Under the pieces are notes generated by a model. It was not told the DNA's origin. It made no database searches and saw only the letters and a program-made list of their open reading frames with translations. DNA of 64,000 nt from an uncultured Caulobacterales bacterium (lineage in GTDB: Bacteria > Pseudomonadota > Alphaproteobacteria > Caulobacterales > Maricaulaceae), in the NCBI GenBank assembly GCA_947503715.1, contig CANNER010000001.1:620001-684000 (forward strand), read 5' to 3'. Below, piece after piece: positions 9,002 to 18,775 of this stretch. Every line of letters starts with the position of its first letter. The first letter of the stretch is position 1. A program made the position numbers and the translations under genes.

Positions 9002-9415
9002 CTAATCCCCATGATAATCGGCTATAGCTTTCCGTGCGCGGTCCATCAGCGCCTTATATTCAGGATCCGTTGCTTCATTCGGATGTGGCGGCTCCGGGAC
9101 AAATACGGGTGGGGGTTCCTGCGCTGTCTCTGCCTCCGCATCCTCCATATCCTCAGCAGGTGGCGCGAGCCCTATCCGACGGGCATAGTCCAACTTCTTC
9201 CGATGATATGCATTGCCCTCAATATCGAGCTCCGGCGGCACGCGCAGATGAACGAGCGTATCATCAGGCAGGGGTGTGAAGCTGCCAATGACGTGAATGG
9301 GGGCTTTCCATTCCGCCATTCGAAGTTTCACCTGTTCCGCGCGGAGTTTTACCGCAAGAAGTTGGGTTTTGAGAGACTCAATTGATTGAGGCTTTGAAGT
9401 TTTACGTCGGGGCAT
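9002..9415 (-). CDS. Hypothetical protein
   Basis: A 137-residue soluble protein I do not recognise. The N-terminal third is basic (MPRRKTSKPQ...), the middle contains VHLRVPPELDIEGNAYHRKK, and the C-terminal part is acidic and proline-rich (AEDMEDAEAETAQEPPP). Codon use and amino-acid composition favour this strand over the open frames on the opposite strand, which give Cys/Trp/Arg-rich nonsense. It is isolated between repeat copy B1 and a 500-base stretch without a gene. Confidence 0.6.
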   Translation of the reverse strand: MPRRKTSKPQSIESLKTQLLAVKLRAEQVKLRMAEWKAPIHVIGSFTPLPDDTLVHLRVPPELDIEGNAYHRKKLDYARRIGLAPPAEDMEDAEAETAQEPPPVFVPEPPHPNEATDPEYKALMDRARKAIADYHGD

Positions 9416-9931
9416 ATGATCTCGCGGCAGGGGGACAGGTGCGACCGCCCATCATGGGAACGGCATCTCGGCATTGTCCGTTAAAAAGGCAGGACTGTCC
9501 GCGTGGTGGCCCTCCGCGATGGAGTACCAAAGTAGAAAAATGTTTTACGCAGGGGCCATATGCGTGAAAGATGATAGTTGAAGGTCGGCGATACCGTTAC
9601 CCTCACATCTCTCTGTCAGTACGTTTTACACCCGCACCAACCGCGCATAATGGTATCCACGCGGCAACGGTTTTTGAGAGAGCGGCCGGTCGAATAAACC
9701 CCGGAGTCCACCCACTTGGAATGGCCGGTCGGCTCTCACTCTCAAAGCTCCGGCACAGGTTTGGGACTTCATCCAAACTGCTCAACCCCGCTGTCCCTCA
9801 GACCAATCAGTAAGCGCTAATCTGTCCTGTGTCTGAAAGAACGGGAGGAATATGGCATGGGGTAGGGAAGGTGGGGATACGATTGTTTATAATGGGGGAT
9901 TGCGCGTGGCGGGTAGCGTATTTCTCCAACT
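9416..9931. other. Gene-poor stretch, possible structured RNA
   Basis: No open frame here has convincing coding character. Around 9674-9742 the arms GAGAGAGC and GCTCTC can pair, enclosing a repeated GGCCGGTCG, so a long imperfect hairpin is possible. I looked for tmRNA, RNase P RNA, SRP RNA and 6S RNA signatures by eye and found none I would call. The part next to 9415 must also hold the promoter of the 9002-9415 gene. Confidence 0.3.
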
Positions 9932-10045
9932 GTCATCCCGCACGTAACGCAGTGGAGATGCGGGACCTATCGGCTGCCAACCCAAGCTAAAGCTCTGAAA
10001 ACGTTAGGTCCCGCATCAGCGGGCTTTGCCCTTGTGCGGGATGAC
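9932..10045. repeat. Palindromic repeat family B, copy B2 (upstream of crtB)
   Basis: A 114-bp element with perfect 12-bp inverted ends (GTCATCCCGCAC / GTGCGGGATGAC). It holds the shared core GGAGATGCGGGACCTATCG near the left end and a complementary TTAGGTCCCGCAT on the right, so the whole unit can form one long branched hairpin. It is intergenic, 117 bases before the crtB start. Confidence 0.88.
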
Positions 10046-10162
10046 ATCGGATGTAAGCATTGCTACAGTCTGACGATGCGAAAGCGCGGATTAAAATCGT
10101 CTTTCCCGAGGATTAAGTTTTCAAACCTTCCCTCGCGCCGCGTTTCACCCTAACCCCGCCTC

Positions 10163-11086
10163 ATGGATACTGTCACCGCCCACGGCCATGCCTCGATCAA
10201 AAAAGGCTCCAAATCTTTCGCGCTGGCCAGCCGTGTTTTGCCGCCCAGCCTACGCGATGATGCGTCCATGCTCTATGCGTGGTGCCGCTATTGCGATGAC
10301 GTCATCGATGGGCAGGAAATGGGCCATGGCCAGATTGCGGATTATAAAGACGGGCAGGGCGAACGGCTGGAAATGCTGCGCGAAAAGACCTCCAATGCGT
10401 TGGCCGGGAAACAGACCGATAATCCGGTTTTTGCGGGCCTTGCACGTGTCATTAAAACGCATGAGATCGATCACCGGCATCCGTTTGATTTGCTCATGGG
10501 CTTTCAAATGGATGCCGAAGAGCGTGTCTATGAAACGGTCGAGGATTTGCTCGATTATTCCTATCATGTTGCGGGGGTCGTGGGCGTGATGATGGCCAAT
10601 ATTATGGGCGTGCGCGATGAGGCGACCTTGGACCGCGCAAGCGATCTGGGGCTGGCCTTCCAACTCACGAATATCGCGCGGGACGTGATAGAGGACGCCC
10701 GCGCCGACCGCGTGTTTGTCCCGAAAGATTTCCTGCTGAAACACAACGCGCCGATAGAGGCGGAAAAAATGACCCACCGCGAAAACTGGCCCGCCATTCA
10801 TGCCGCCGCCTGTGAGCAGTTGGACATCGCGGAGCAGTATTATGCGAGTGCAAAAGTCGGGATCAAAGAGCTCGATTTCCGTTGTGCTTGGGCGATTACG
10901 GCGGCCCTCTCGGTTTATCGTGAGATTGGCGAGGTTCTGCGAGCGGGCGGACCGGCGGCTTGGGAAGGCCGCGTGGGGGCCGGGACGGGACGGAAGCTAA
11001 GGTTGGCCTTGGGAGCGATGGGGCCTGCGATGGGGCGGAAACGTGTGGAGGTGACGGGGAGAGATGGGTTTTATGAGAGGCCTTAG
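10163..11086 (+). CDS. crtB: Phytoene synthase
   Basis: A 307-residue squalene/phytoene synthase family enzyme that condenses two geranylgeranyl diphosphates to phytoene, the first committed carotenoid step. The first Asp-rich motif is in YAWCRYCDDVIDG (DDVID at residues 45-49); the second is LAFQLTNIARDVIEDA around 165-180. Both closely follow CrtB rather than HpnC/HpnD of hopanoid synthesis. No other carotenoid gene is in the window, so the rest of the pathway must lie elsewhere. The C-terminus is Gly/Arg-rich. Confidence 0.85.
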   Translation: MDTVTAHGHASIKKGSKSFALASRVLPPSLRDDASMLYAWCRYCDDVIDGQEMGHGQIADYKDGQGERLEMLREKTSNALAGKQTDNPVFAGLARVIKTHEIDHRHPFDLLMGFQMDAEERVYETVEDLLDYSYHVAGVVGVMMANIMGVRDEATLDRASDLGLAFQLTNIARDVIEDARADRVFVPKDFLLKHNAPIEAEKMTHRENWPAIHAAACEQLDIAEQYYASAKVGIKELDFRCAWAITAALSVYREIGEVLRAGGPAAWEGRVGAGTGRKLRLALGAMGPAMGRKRVEVTGRDGFYERP

Positions 11087-11097
11087 TATTTTCTCTC

Positions 11098-11178
11098 CGT
11101 CATTACCGTCCTTTTGGCGGTAATCCACACCCAAGTTGCGCCATCGCATGGATTACCGGGACAAGCCCGGTAATGACG
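11098..11178. repeat. Palindromic repeat family A, copy A1 (left of GIY-YIG gene)
   Basis: An 81-bp element with perfect 11-bp inverted ends (CGTCATTACCG / CGGTAATGACG). Each half is itself a hairpin (ATTACCG...CGGTAAT and ATTACCGGG-acaag-CCCGGTAAT), separated by a variable middle between GGTAATCC and GGATTACC. It begins 12 bases after the crtB stop and ends 19 bases before the nuclease start. Copy A2 has the same orientation and length. Confidence 0.9.
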
Positions 11179-11197
11179 AAGAAGGGGAGAATGGGAA

Positions 11198-11500
11198 ATG
11201 AGAAAAGGCTACGTCTATCTCATGGCATCAAAGAAGAACGGCACGATTTATCTCGGCATCACGAGCGACCTCCCGCGTCGTGTTTTTGAACATAAAACCA
11301 ATCATGATCCGAAGAGTTTTACAGCCCAACACTCAGTATACAAACTCGTCTGGTTCGAAGATTACGACCTAATAGTCGACGCAATACAGCGGGAGAAGTC
11401 GATGAAAAAATATCACCGTCAGTGGAAAATCAATTTGATTGAGGAATTGAATCCAGATTGGAAAGATATTGATCCTGTAACGGGTGCGTTTTTGGAATAA
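11198..11500 (+). CDS. GIY-YIG endonuclease domain protein
   Basis: A 100-residue single-domain nuclease of the GIY-YIG family (UPF0213/YhbQ-like size). The motif is spread over YVYLMASKKNGTIYLGIT (residues 5-22), followed by the catalytic-region arginine in DLPRRVFEHK (24-33) and a glutamate in QREKSMKKY (66). The domain cleaves DNA through a single metal ion. The gene sits precisely between two direct 81-bp palindromic repeats (A1 and A2), 19 bases from one and 12 from the other, which suggests a connection. A binding site is weak (ggggagaatggga). The physiological role is unknown. Confidence 0.85.
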   Translation: MRKGYVYLMASKKNGTIYLGITSDLPRRVFEHKTNHDPKSFTAQHSVYKLVWFEDYDLIVDAIQREKSMKKYHRQWKINLIEELNPDWKDIDPVTGAFLE

Positions 11501-11512
11501 ATCATATCATAT

Positions 11513-11593
11513 CGTCATTGCCGCCCTTGTGGCGGTAATCCATGCGATGTCGATAGTGTGGAGTGGATTACCGGGACAAGCCCGGTAATGACG
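11513..11593. repeat. Palindromic repeat family A, copy A2 (right of GIY-YIG gene)
   Basis: An 81-bp element, CGTCATTGCCG at the left and CGGTAATGACG at the right (one mismatch between ends). The right 29 bases are identical to copy A1; the left arm is ATTGCCGCCCTTGTGGCGGTAATCC. It lies 12 bases after the nuclease stop, in direct orientation relative to A1. Confidence 0.9.
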
Positions 11594-11628
11594 GAATTAA
11601 GATGTTCATTTTGAAGTCGCTGAGATTT

Positions 11629-11865
11629 TCAACAATATTTCGAAAAAATCTTCTCTAGGTAGTTTCTATGATCTGAATATTTAACACTGAGTCCTTCGGC
11701 ATATAAAACAGCATCAGCAAATGTTTTGGCAGAGAGAGATCTGCCATATTTTTTGAGAAGCGCGTCCCCCGTCAATCTCGTACAAAAACCACCTTTTGAA
11801 CCTGCTTCTTGTAGAGCTTTATCTATCTGACTTGCATCCAAAACTAATCCTTCTCCGCCAACCAC
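11629..11865 (-). CDS. Small hypothetical protein downstream of accC
   Basis: A 78-residue protein I do not recognise, ending in IFSKYC. A GTG at 11865 overlaps the end of accC by 22 bases. A TTG at 11841, preceded by GGAGAAGG, is an equally likely start and would give translation coupled to accC. It is AT-richer than accC and sits next to repeat A2, so it may be recent DNA. It reads plausibly as a compact helical domain, but the evidence that it is expressed is thin. Confidence 0.45.
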   Translation of the reverse strand: MVGGEGLVLDASQIDKALQEAGSKGGFCTRLTGDALLKKYGRSLSAKTFADAVLYAEGLSVKYSDHRNYLEKIFSKYC

Positions 11866-13226
11866 TTCTCCAGCCAGTGGATATTATACTCCCCTGCCTT
11901 AAAATCCTCATTCTCAATCAATTCCCGGTGCAGCGGCATGGTCGTTTGCACGCCCTCAATCACCATCTCGCCCAGCGCGCGGCGCAGGCGTAGGATTGCG
12001 CCTTCGCGCGTATGGCCCCAGACGATGAGTTTGCCGATGAGGCTGTCATAATAAGGCGGGATTGAGTATCCGGCGTAGAGCGCTGAATCCAAACGGGTAT
12101 TCATGCCGCCCGGCGCGTGAAAGTCTGTGACTTTGCCCGGGCTTGGGGCGAAAGTACGCGGGTTTTCGGCATTGATCCGGCATTCAATGGCGTGGCCTTT
12201 AAACTCAATATCCTTTTGTTCGTAATTCAACTCGAGTCCCGCCGCGACGCGGATTTGTTCGCGGACGAGATCTATGCCTGTGATCTCCTCGGTCACGGGA
12301 TGTTCAACCTGTAGGCGGGTGTTCATTTCGATGAAGAAAAACTCGCCGTTCTCATAGAGGAACTCAATCGTGCCCGCGCCGCGATAGCCGATCTTACGGA
12401 TGGCGGTCGCGACGATCTCGCCAATATCTTCGCGCTCTTTCGCGGTGAGGGTCGGTGAGGGGGCTTCTTCGAGGACTTTCTGGTTTCGCCGTTGCAGCGA
12501 GCAATCCCGCTCGCCCAAATGGACGACATTGCCATGCGTATCGGCGAGGACCTGGATTTCGATATGACGGCCACCCGTGAGGTAGCGTTCCAGATAGACC
12601 TCGCCATTGCCAAATGCCGCAATCGCTTCCTGTTGCGCGGCAGACAGCGCGCTTTCCAATTTGTCCGCCGTTTCGGCCAGACGCATGCCGCGTCCGCCGC
12701 CACCCGCGGCGGCTTTGACGAGGAGGGGGAAGCCGACTGTCTTGGCGACGTCTTTGGCTTCTGCGTAAGTCGTGACCGACCCGTCAGAGCCCGGAACGAC
12801 GGGAATGCCCGCCGCCATGACGGTTTCCTTGGCCGTGATTTTATCGCCCATGATGCGGATATGTTCCGCCGTCGGGCCGATAAAGGCCATGCCGTGGGCT
12901 TCGACAATTTCCGCGAAACGGGCGTTCTCGGACAGGAAACCATATCCCGGATGGACGGCATCGGCGTCCGTGATTTCACAGGCCGCGATAATGGCGGGAA
13001 TGTTGAGATAGGAATCCGTGGCGCTATTCGGCCCGATACACACGCTCTCATCCGCGAGTTTGACATGCATGGCGTCCCGGTCAGCCTCTGAATGCACGGC
13101 CACCGTATTGATGCCCATTTCCTTACAGGCGCGATGGATGCGCAGGGCGATCTCGCCGCGATTGGCAATTAGGACCTTTTTGAAAAGTCCTTGATTGCTC
13201 GAATTCGATTTACCGGATTTAGGCAT
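11844..13226 (-). CDS. accC: Acetyl-CoA carboxylase, biotin carboxylase subunit
   Basis: A 460-residue biotin carboxylase: [16 protein letters not shown] opens the N-domain, [13 protein letters not shown] is the ATP-grasp glycine-rich loop, and [14 protein letters not shown] carries the catalytic residues. With bicarbonate and ATP it carboxylates the biotin on AccB, the first step of malonyl-CoA synthesis. About 15 extra polar residues precede the usual start. Its ATG overlaps the accB stop (TAATG), so the two are translationally coupled in the common aroQ-accB-accC order. Confidence 0.96.
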   Translation of the reverse strand: MPKSGKSNSSNQGLFKKVLIANRGEIALRIHRACKEMGINTVAVHSEADRDAMHVKLADESVCIGPNSATDSYLNIPAIIAACEITDADAVHPGYGFLSENARFAEIVEAHGMAFIGPTAEHIRIMGDKITAKETVMAAGIPVVPGSDGSVTTYAEAKDVAKTVGFPLLVKAAAGGGGRGMRLAETADKLESALSAAQQEAIAAFGNGEVYLERYLTGGRHIEIQVLADTHGNVVHLGERDCSLQRRNQKVLEEAPSPTLTAKEREDIGEIVATAIRKIGYRGAGTIEFLYENGEFFFIEMNTRLQVEHPVTEEITGIDLVREQIRVAAGLELNYEQKDIEFKGHAIECRINAENPRTFAPSPGKVTDFHAPGGMNTRLDSALYAGYSIPPYYDSLIGKLIVWGHTREGAILRLRRALGEMVIEGVQTTMPLHRELIENEDFKAGEYNIHWLEKWLAEKD

Positions 13227-13714
13227 TAGACGATGATGAACAGCGCTTCGCCGAATTCGACGGCGGAGGCATCTTCGACTAGCATGTCTTCGATCTTGCC
13301 GGATTTCGGCGCGACAATCGGGTTGAAGGTCTTCATGGCCTCAATCAGCATGACCGTGTCGCCCTCTTTGACCTTATCGCCGACTTTGACGAAAACGTCC
13401 GCATCGGGCGAGGGACGGGTATAGGCCGTTCCGACCATCGGGGATTTGACCGCGCCCGGATGGGCAGCCGCATCGGCGGGCGATTCTTTCGTTGCCACGG
13501 GTTGTGACGGCACGGCGGGGGCGGGCGCAGCAGCAGGCGCAGCGGCCATGACATGTTGCATCGGCGCGGCAGCGGGACCGGATTTGGACAGGCTGATTCC
13601 CAAATCACCCTTTTGGAAATCAATTTCCATCAAGTTTGAGTCTTCGAGCAGTGACATGAGTTCCTTGACGAACTTCAAATCTTTTGCGGTTGGCTCGCTA
13701 TTGTCCTTTGACAT
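13226..13714 (-). CDS. accB: Acetyl-CoA carboxylase, biotin carboxyl carrier protein
   Basis: A 162-residue protein with a helical N-terminal segment, an Ala/Pro-rich flexible linker (about 48-90) and a C-terminal biotinyl domain. The biotinylation motif is EAMKTFN, with the target lysine at residue 128. Most family members have EAMKMMN, and the TFN variant is a minor difference. It carries carboxyl-biotin from AccC to the carboxyltransferase. It overlaps accC by one base and follows aroQ by 30 bases. Confidence 0.95.
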   Translation of the reverse strand: MSKDNSEPTAKDLKFVKELMSLLEDSNLMEIDFQKGDLGISLSKSGPAAAPMQHVMAAAPAAAPAPAVPSQPVATKESPADAAAHPGAVKSPMVGTAYTRPSPDADVFVKVGDKVKEGDTVMLIEAMKTFNPIVAPKSGKIEDMLVEDASAVEFGEALFIIV

Positions 13715-13744
13715 GGTCTCTCCCTCATCCGACCGGTGAATCGG

Positions 13745-14191
13745 TTAATTGTCTGTTTCTAGCAGATTTGACAGCGCTTGCAGCCCTAAAACATAAGAGT
13801 CTGCGCCGAATCCGCTAATCGTGCCATGAACGGCCTCTGAAACATAGGATCGGCGGCGAAAACTTTCGCGTTTGGCAGGTTGCGAGAGATGGATTTCCAC
13901 ACTCGGCACGGACACGGCTTTTAACGCGTCATGTAGGGCGATGGATGTGTGCGTGTAGGCGGCGGGGTTGATCACAATGCCCGCGCCGTCCCGTCCGGCT
14001 TCCTGAATGAAATCAACGAGTTCGCCCTCTATGTTCGACTGTTTAAAGACGATGGCGTGGTCCAAAGCTTCTGCCACCTCTTCGCAAATGACCTCAATAT
14101 CAGCCAAGGTCTGCGTCCCGTAAGTCTCAGGCTCCCGCGTGCCGAGCAGGTTCAGGTTGGGACCATTGATGATGTAAATGGGCTTCGTCAT
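13745..14191 (-). CDS. aroQ: 3-dehydroquinate dehydratase, type II
   Basis: A 148-residue type II dehydroquinase of the shikimate pathway (3-dehydroquinate to 3-dehydroshikimate). The family opening INGPNLNLLGTREPETYG is at about residues 8-25 and includes the catalytic tyrosine; NPAAYTHTSIALHDAL and PSVEIHLSQPAKRESFR carry the substrate-binding loop and active-site histidine. It is the first gene of the aroQ-accB-accC unit. Confidence 0.95.
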   Translation of the reverse strand: MTKPIYIINGPNLNLLGTREPETYGTQTLADIEVICEEVAEALDHAIVFKQSNIEGELVDFIQEAGRDGAGIVINPAAYTHTSIALHDALKAVSVPSVEIHLSQPAKRESFRRRSYVSEAVHGTISGFGADSYVLGLQALSNLLETDN

Positions 14192-14253
14192 TGCACTCTC
14201 TCTTCACGCCGTGGTAACGCGCGGTGAAGCGGACTTCAACAAGAGGATGACCC

Positions 14254-14457
14254 GTGCATCTCATCATTAATGGCAAAGATCACGATGACCTGCCGGACGG
14301 ACTGACCGTCGCGGGATTGATCGCGCGTCTGGAATTGCCGGAACGCAAGATCGCGGTTGAACGCAATCGCGAAGTCATCCCGAAATCCACCTATTCCGAG
14401 ACGCCGCTGAACAATCACGACGTCCTCGAAATCATACATTTTATCGGAGGCGGCTAG
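14254..14457 (+). CDS. thiS: Sulfur carrier protein ThiS
   Basis: A 67-residue ubiquitin-fold protein that ends in Gly-Gly-Gly (IIHFIGGG); the terminal glycine is adenylated and thiocarboxylated to donate sulfur for the thiazole ring of thiamine. The start is a GTG at 14254 preceded by AAGAGGATG at good spacing; the nearby ATG is out of frame. thiG begins one base after its stop. No thiamine riboswitch is visible in the 62 bases before it. Confidence 0.88.
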   Translation: MHLIINGKDHDDLPDGLTVAGLIARLELPERKIAVERNREVIPKSTYSETPLNNHDVLEIIHFIGGG

Positions 14458-14458
14458 T

Positions 14459-15229
14459 ATGTCCGATCCTATGGTCATAGCCGGCCGCAGCTTTAACTCC
14501 CGCCTGATTATCGGGACGGGGAAGTTCAAAGATTACGAAGAGAACGCTGCCGCATTGGAAGCGTCCGGCGCGGATATGGTCACGGTTGCCATTCGTCGTG
14601 TGAATCTGGACCAGCCGGATGCCCCGCTGCTGACCGACTCAATCGACCCGAAGACGACGACTTACCTGCCCAATACGGCGGGATGTTTCACGGGCGAAGA
14701 TGCCGTGCGGACATTGCGATTGGCCCGGGAACTGGGCGGATGGAACCTCGTGAAACTCGAAGTGCTCTCCGATGTGCATCTTTACCCGGATATGGCGGAA
14801 ACACTGGCCAGCCTAAAACTCCTCGTCGCGGATGGTTTCGATGTCATGGTCTACTGCACGGATGACCCTGTCTATTGCCAGAAGCTACAAGACGCAGGCG
14901 CCGCCGCGATCATGCCGCTCGCCGCGCCGATTGGGTCGGGGCTGGGCCTGCTCAATCCGACAAATATCCGCCTCGTGCGCGAAGCCGTCACGGTTCCCGT
15001 CATAGTCGATGCGGGATTAGGCACAGCGTCCGAAGCCGCAGCCGCGATGGAACTCGGTGTGGACGGCATCATCGCGAATACGGCCATAGCGGGCGCAAAA
15101 GACCCTATCCGCATGGCGCGGGCGTTTAAACATGCGGTGATTGCGGGCAGAGAAGCGTATTTGGCGGGACGGATAGAGCGGAAACAATATGCGGTTCCGA
15201 GTAGTCCGATGAGCGGGATGATTGAGTAA
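14459..15229 (+). CDS. thiG: Thiazole synthase ThiG
   Basis: A 256-residue TIM-barrel enzyme that builds the thiamine thiazole from deoxyxylulose phosphate, dehydroglycine and ThiS thiocarboxylate. The Schiff-base lysine is K99 in [11 protein letters not shown], the phosphate-binding segments are [10 protein letters not shown] and [20 protein letters not shown], and RLIIGTGKF near the start is typical. It is coupled to thiS. No thiC, thiE or thiO is adjacent. Confidence 0.96.
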   Translation: MSDPMVIAGRSFNSRLIIGTGKFKDYEENAAALEASGADMVTVAIRRVNLDQPDAPLLTDSIDPKTTTYLPNTAGCFTGEDAVRTLRLARELGGWNLVKLEVLSDVHLYPDMAETLASLKLLVADGFDVMVYCTDDPVYCQKLQDAGAAAIMPLAAPIGSGLGLLNPTNIRLVREAVTVPVIVDAGLGTASEAAAAMELGVDGIIANTAIAGAKDPIRMARAFKHAVIAGREAYLAGRIERKQYAVPSSPMSGMIE

Positions 15230-15249
15230 GATTTAGATTTAGAAGTTTT

Positions 15250-15330
15250 CGCCATTACCGGGCTAGTCCCGGTAATCCATACTGAATTTTCGATATCGTA
15301 TGGATTACCGCCACAAGGGCGGTAATGACG
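15250..15330. repeat. Palindromic repeat family A, copy A3 (thiG-secG gap)
   Basis: An 81-bp copy running from CGCCATTACCG to CGGTAATGACG. Its arms are swapped relative to A1 and A2 (ACCGGGCTAGTCCCGGT on the left, ACCGCCACAAGGGCGGT on the right), so it is inserted in the opposite orientation. It starts 20 bases after the thiG stop. Confidence 0.88.
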
Positions 15331-15437
15331 GCATAAAAAAGTAAGATGGGCTTCACAGCCACACCACTTGCAATCCGCTCTTCCCATCCCAACCTATTTC
15401 GTCTATCCGCCGCGCTTGAAATTACCGGAAATACCTC

Positions 15438-15827
15438 ATGTCGACCGTTCTGCTCATTATCCAACTCATCATCTCCGTCATTTTGACGGGTTTGATTCTG
15501 ATTCAACGCTCTGAAGGCGGCGCGCTCGGTATTGGCGGCGGGGGCGGCGGTGGGCTAATGTCCGGTCGGTCCGCGACAACATCTATCGCCCGCATGACCG
15601 GGATTATCGGCGCGGTTTTCGTGGTCAATTGCTTGGCGCTTTCCGTCGTCTATCAGATCGAAACACGGGATAACTTGATTATCGATGATGTAACTGTCTC
15701 GCAGCCCTTGACGGCCCCGACCGATTCACCCGAAGGAACGGTCCCGTTGGTTGATGAAACTCCGGCAGTGGAAAACACTGACTCCGAAGCGGACTCAACA
15801 CCAGATGCGGACACGCCGGAGCTGTAA
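15438..15827 (+). CDS. secG: Preprotein translocase subunit SecG
   Basis: A 129-residue SecG: two membrane helices (about 4-22 and 52-72) separated by the conserved cytoplasmic loop ([20 protein letters not shown]). SecG associates with SecYE and aids preprotein translocation. The C-terminus adds about 45 acidic, Pro/Thr-rich residues, common in alphaproteobacteria. pyrG follows, a frequent neighbour. Confidence 0.9.
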   Translation: MSTVLLIIQLIISVILTGLILIQRSEGGALGIGGGGGGGLMSGRSATTSIARMTGIIGAVFVVNCLALSVVYQIETRDNLIIDDVTVSQPLTAPTDSPEGTVPLVDETPAVENTDSEADSTPDADTPEL

Positions 15828-15865
15828 AACTCCGACGACGCCCGCCAAGACTTAAGGCGGGATTC

Positions 15866-17496
<1,631 letters not shown>

Positions 17497-17497
<1 letters not shown>

Positions 17498-18438
17498 TGC
17501 GCTATTCTCTTATTTTTGCGGGGGCTTGTTTCGCTTTATCCGCCTGCCAGACTGTTCCGAGTGTCACCCCTGATGTCGATACACCTCTTGGGATATTCGA
17601 AACGCTAGCCTCTGACGAAATGGAGGGGCGTCGGACGGGGACGGATGGTAATCGGAAAGCGCGCGAGTTTTTGTATCAGGAGGCCAGCTATGTGGACTCG
17701 TTCAAAAGCGTCATAATCGACCGCTTTAGTTTTGAACGCCCGATCCGAAATGCAGAGCGGGAAGTCACGGGATCAGAACGCCTCGATGGTTACAATATTG
17801 AGGGTCTTATTGTGGGCGAGACGCCGGATAGCGGCCCACTGCTCGTTATCACGGCGCATTATGATCATCTTGGTGAGAGGGACGGAAAAATCTGGAACGG
17901 TGCGGATGATAATGCGTCGGGCAGTGCGGCGCTCTTCGCGATTGCTGAGAGCTTTGAAGCCAAGCCTCCGAAACATGACGTCTTGGTCGTCTGGCTGGAT
18001 GCCGAGGAAATGGGTCTGAGTGGGGCCAAGGCTTTGCTCGAGGCGGAGAAGAATTTTGAGGGCCGCGCGGTCTTTAACCTCAATCTGGATATGATTAGCC
18101 AGAATGAGAATGAGCTCTATTTCGCAGGCGCTTATCACACGCCAGCGCTAAAAGACCTTATCGCCCCCGCAGCCTCCGGCCTGACCCTCTCCTTCGGCCA
18201 TGACGCGCCGGAAGACGGTAGCGATGATTGGACAATGCAATCCGACCACGGCCCGTTCCACGCAGTAGGCATCCCGTTCGGCTATTTCGGGGTGGAAGAT
18301 CATCCGCATTATCACCGCGATACGGACGAGTTCGAGACAATCCCGCAGGAGTTTTATGCGAGCAGCGTGCAAACGGTCGTGAATGCTGCGCATATTCTGG
18401 ATGAGAATTTGGGGGATTTGGCGCGGGTTGCTGAGTAG
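17497..18438 (+). CDS. M28 family metallopeptidase, lipoprotein
   Basis: A 313-residue secreted aminopeptidase-like protein with a lipobox (ALSAC, Cys 17). The zinc-binding residues of M28 are recognisable: histidine and aspartate in TAHYDHLGE, aspartate in NGADDNASG, glutamates in LDAEEMGLSG, aspartate in NLDMISQNE, and a histidine in HYHRDTDEF. These enzymes trim N-terminal residues from peptides; being lipidated, it probably works in the periplasm. It overlaps pyrG by one base. Confidence 0.87.
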
Positions 18439-18553
18439 GTTTGTTTCAAGGAAAACCTCTTGGCTACTCTATTGCTATCAGATCGCTAAGTGTAGGTATT
18501 GATACCTGACAGGCTTTTCATTTTGTCAATCTTTTGATCGTTATTGGTGAGGG

Positions 18554-18760
18554 ATGATTTTTCTTACTATACCTGAATGGGTCAAAAGCATTCCAAGTTT
18601 CATATTCACAGCCTTGTTTTTGGTCTTGGCGTTCTTTTTAAGTGCTCTTTTTCAGAATTTTAAATATCGTTTCTCTTTAAAAAATAAGTCGGCCCAAATA
18701 TCAGATGAGGAGGTGTCTTACGTCAAAGAACGGGCACGGCAAGTGGTTCGACTTGGATAG
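18554..18760 (+). CDS. N-terminal piece of an interrupted DUF6891-like gene (membrane segment)
   Basis: A 68-residue open frame with one strong membrane helix (about 12-33) and a charged tail ending YVKERARQVVRLG before a TAG at 18758. The next ATG in the same frame (18776) opens the protein that follows, and the joined reading (…VRLG-x-DTYEIMWDSIEDA…) resembles the usual continuous start of the DUF6891-like family. I read this as the 5' half of one gene split by a nonsense codon. A genuine separate small membrane protein is the alternative. Confidence 0.5.
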   Translation: MIFLTIPEWVKSIPSFIFTALFLVLAFFLSALFQNFKYRFSLKNKSAQISDEEVSYVKERARQVVRLG

Positions 18761-18775
18761 GATACTTACGAAATT

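Noticed and set aside
8960-9385. Plus-strand frames overlapping the 9002-9415 gene
   Set aside because: Composition (Arg, Cys, Trp excess) is that of antisense text; the minus-strand reading is more protein-like.
9571-9813. Plus-strand frame of 80 codons in the gene-free stretch
   Set aside because: No binding site, Arg/Pro/Ser-rich text, and it covers the hairpin-forming region.
14192-14253. Thiamine riboswitch upstream of thiS
   Set aside because: The gap is only 62 bases and lacks the conserved CTGAGA and ACCTGA-like boxes.
18439-18553. Hairpin AGGTTT...AAACCT after the M28 peptidase as a terminator
   Set aside because: Only a 6-bp stem with no following T-run.
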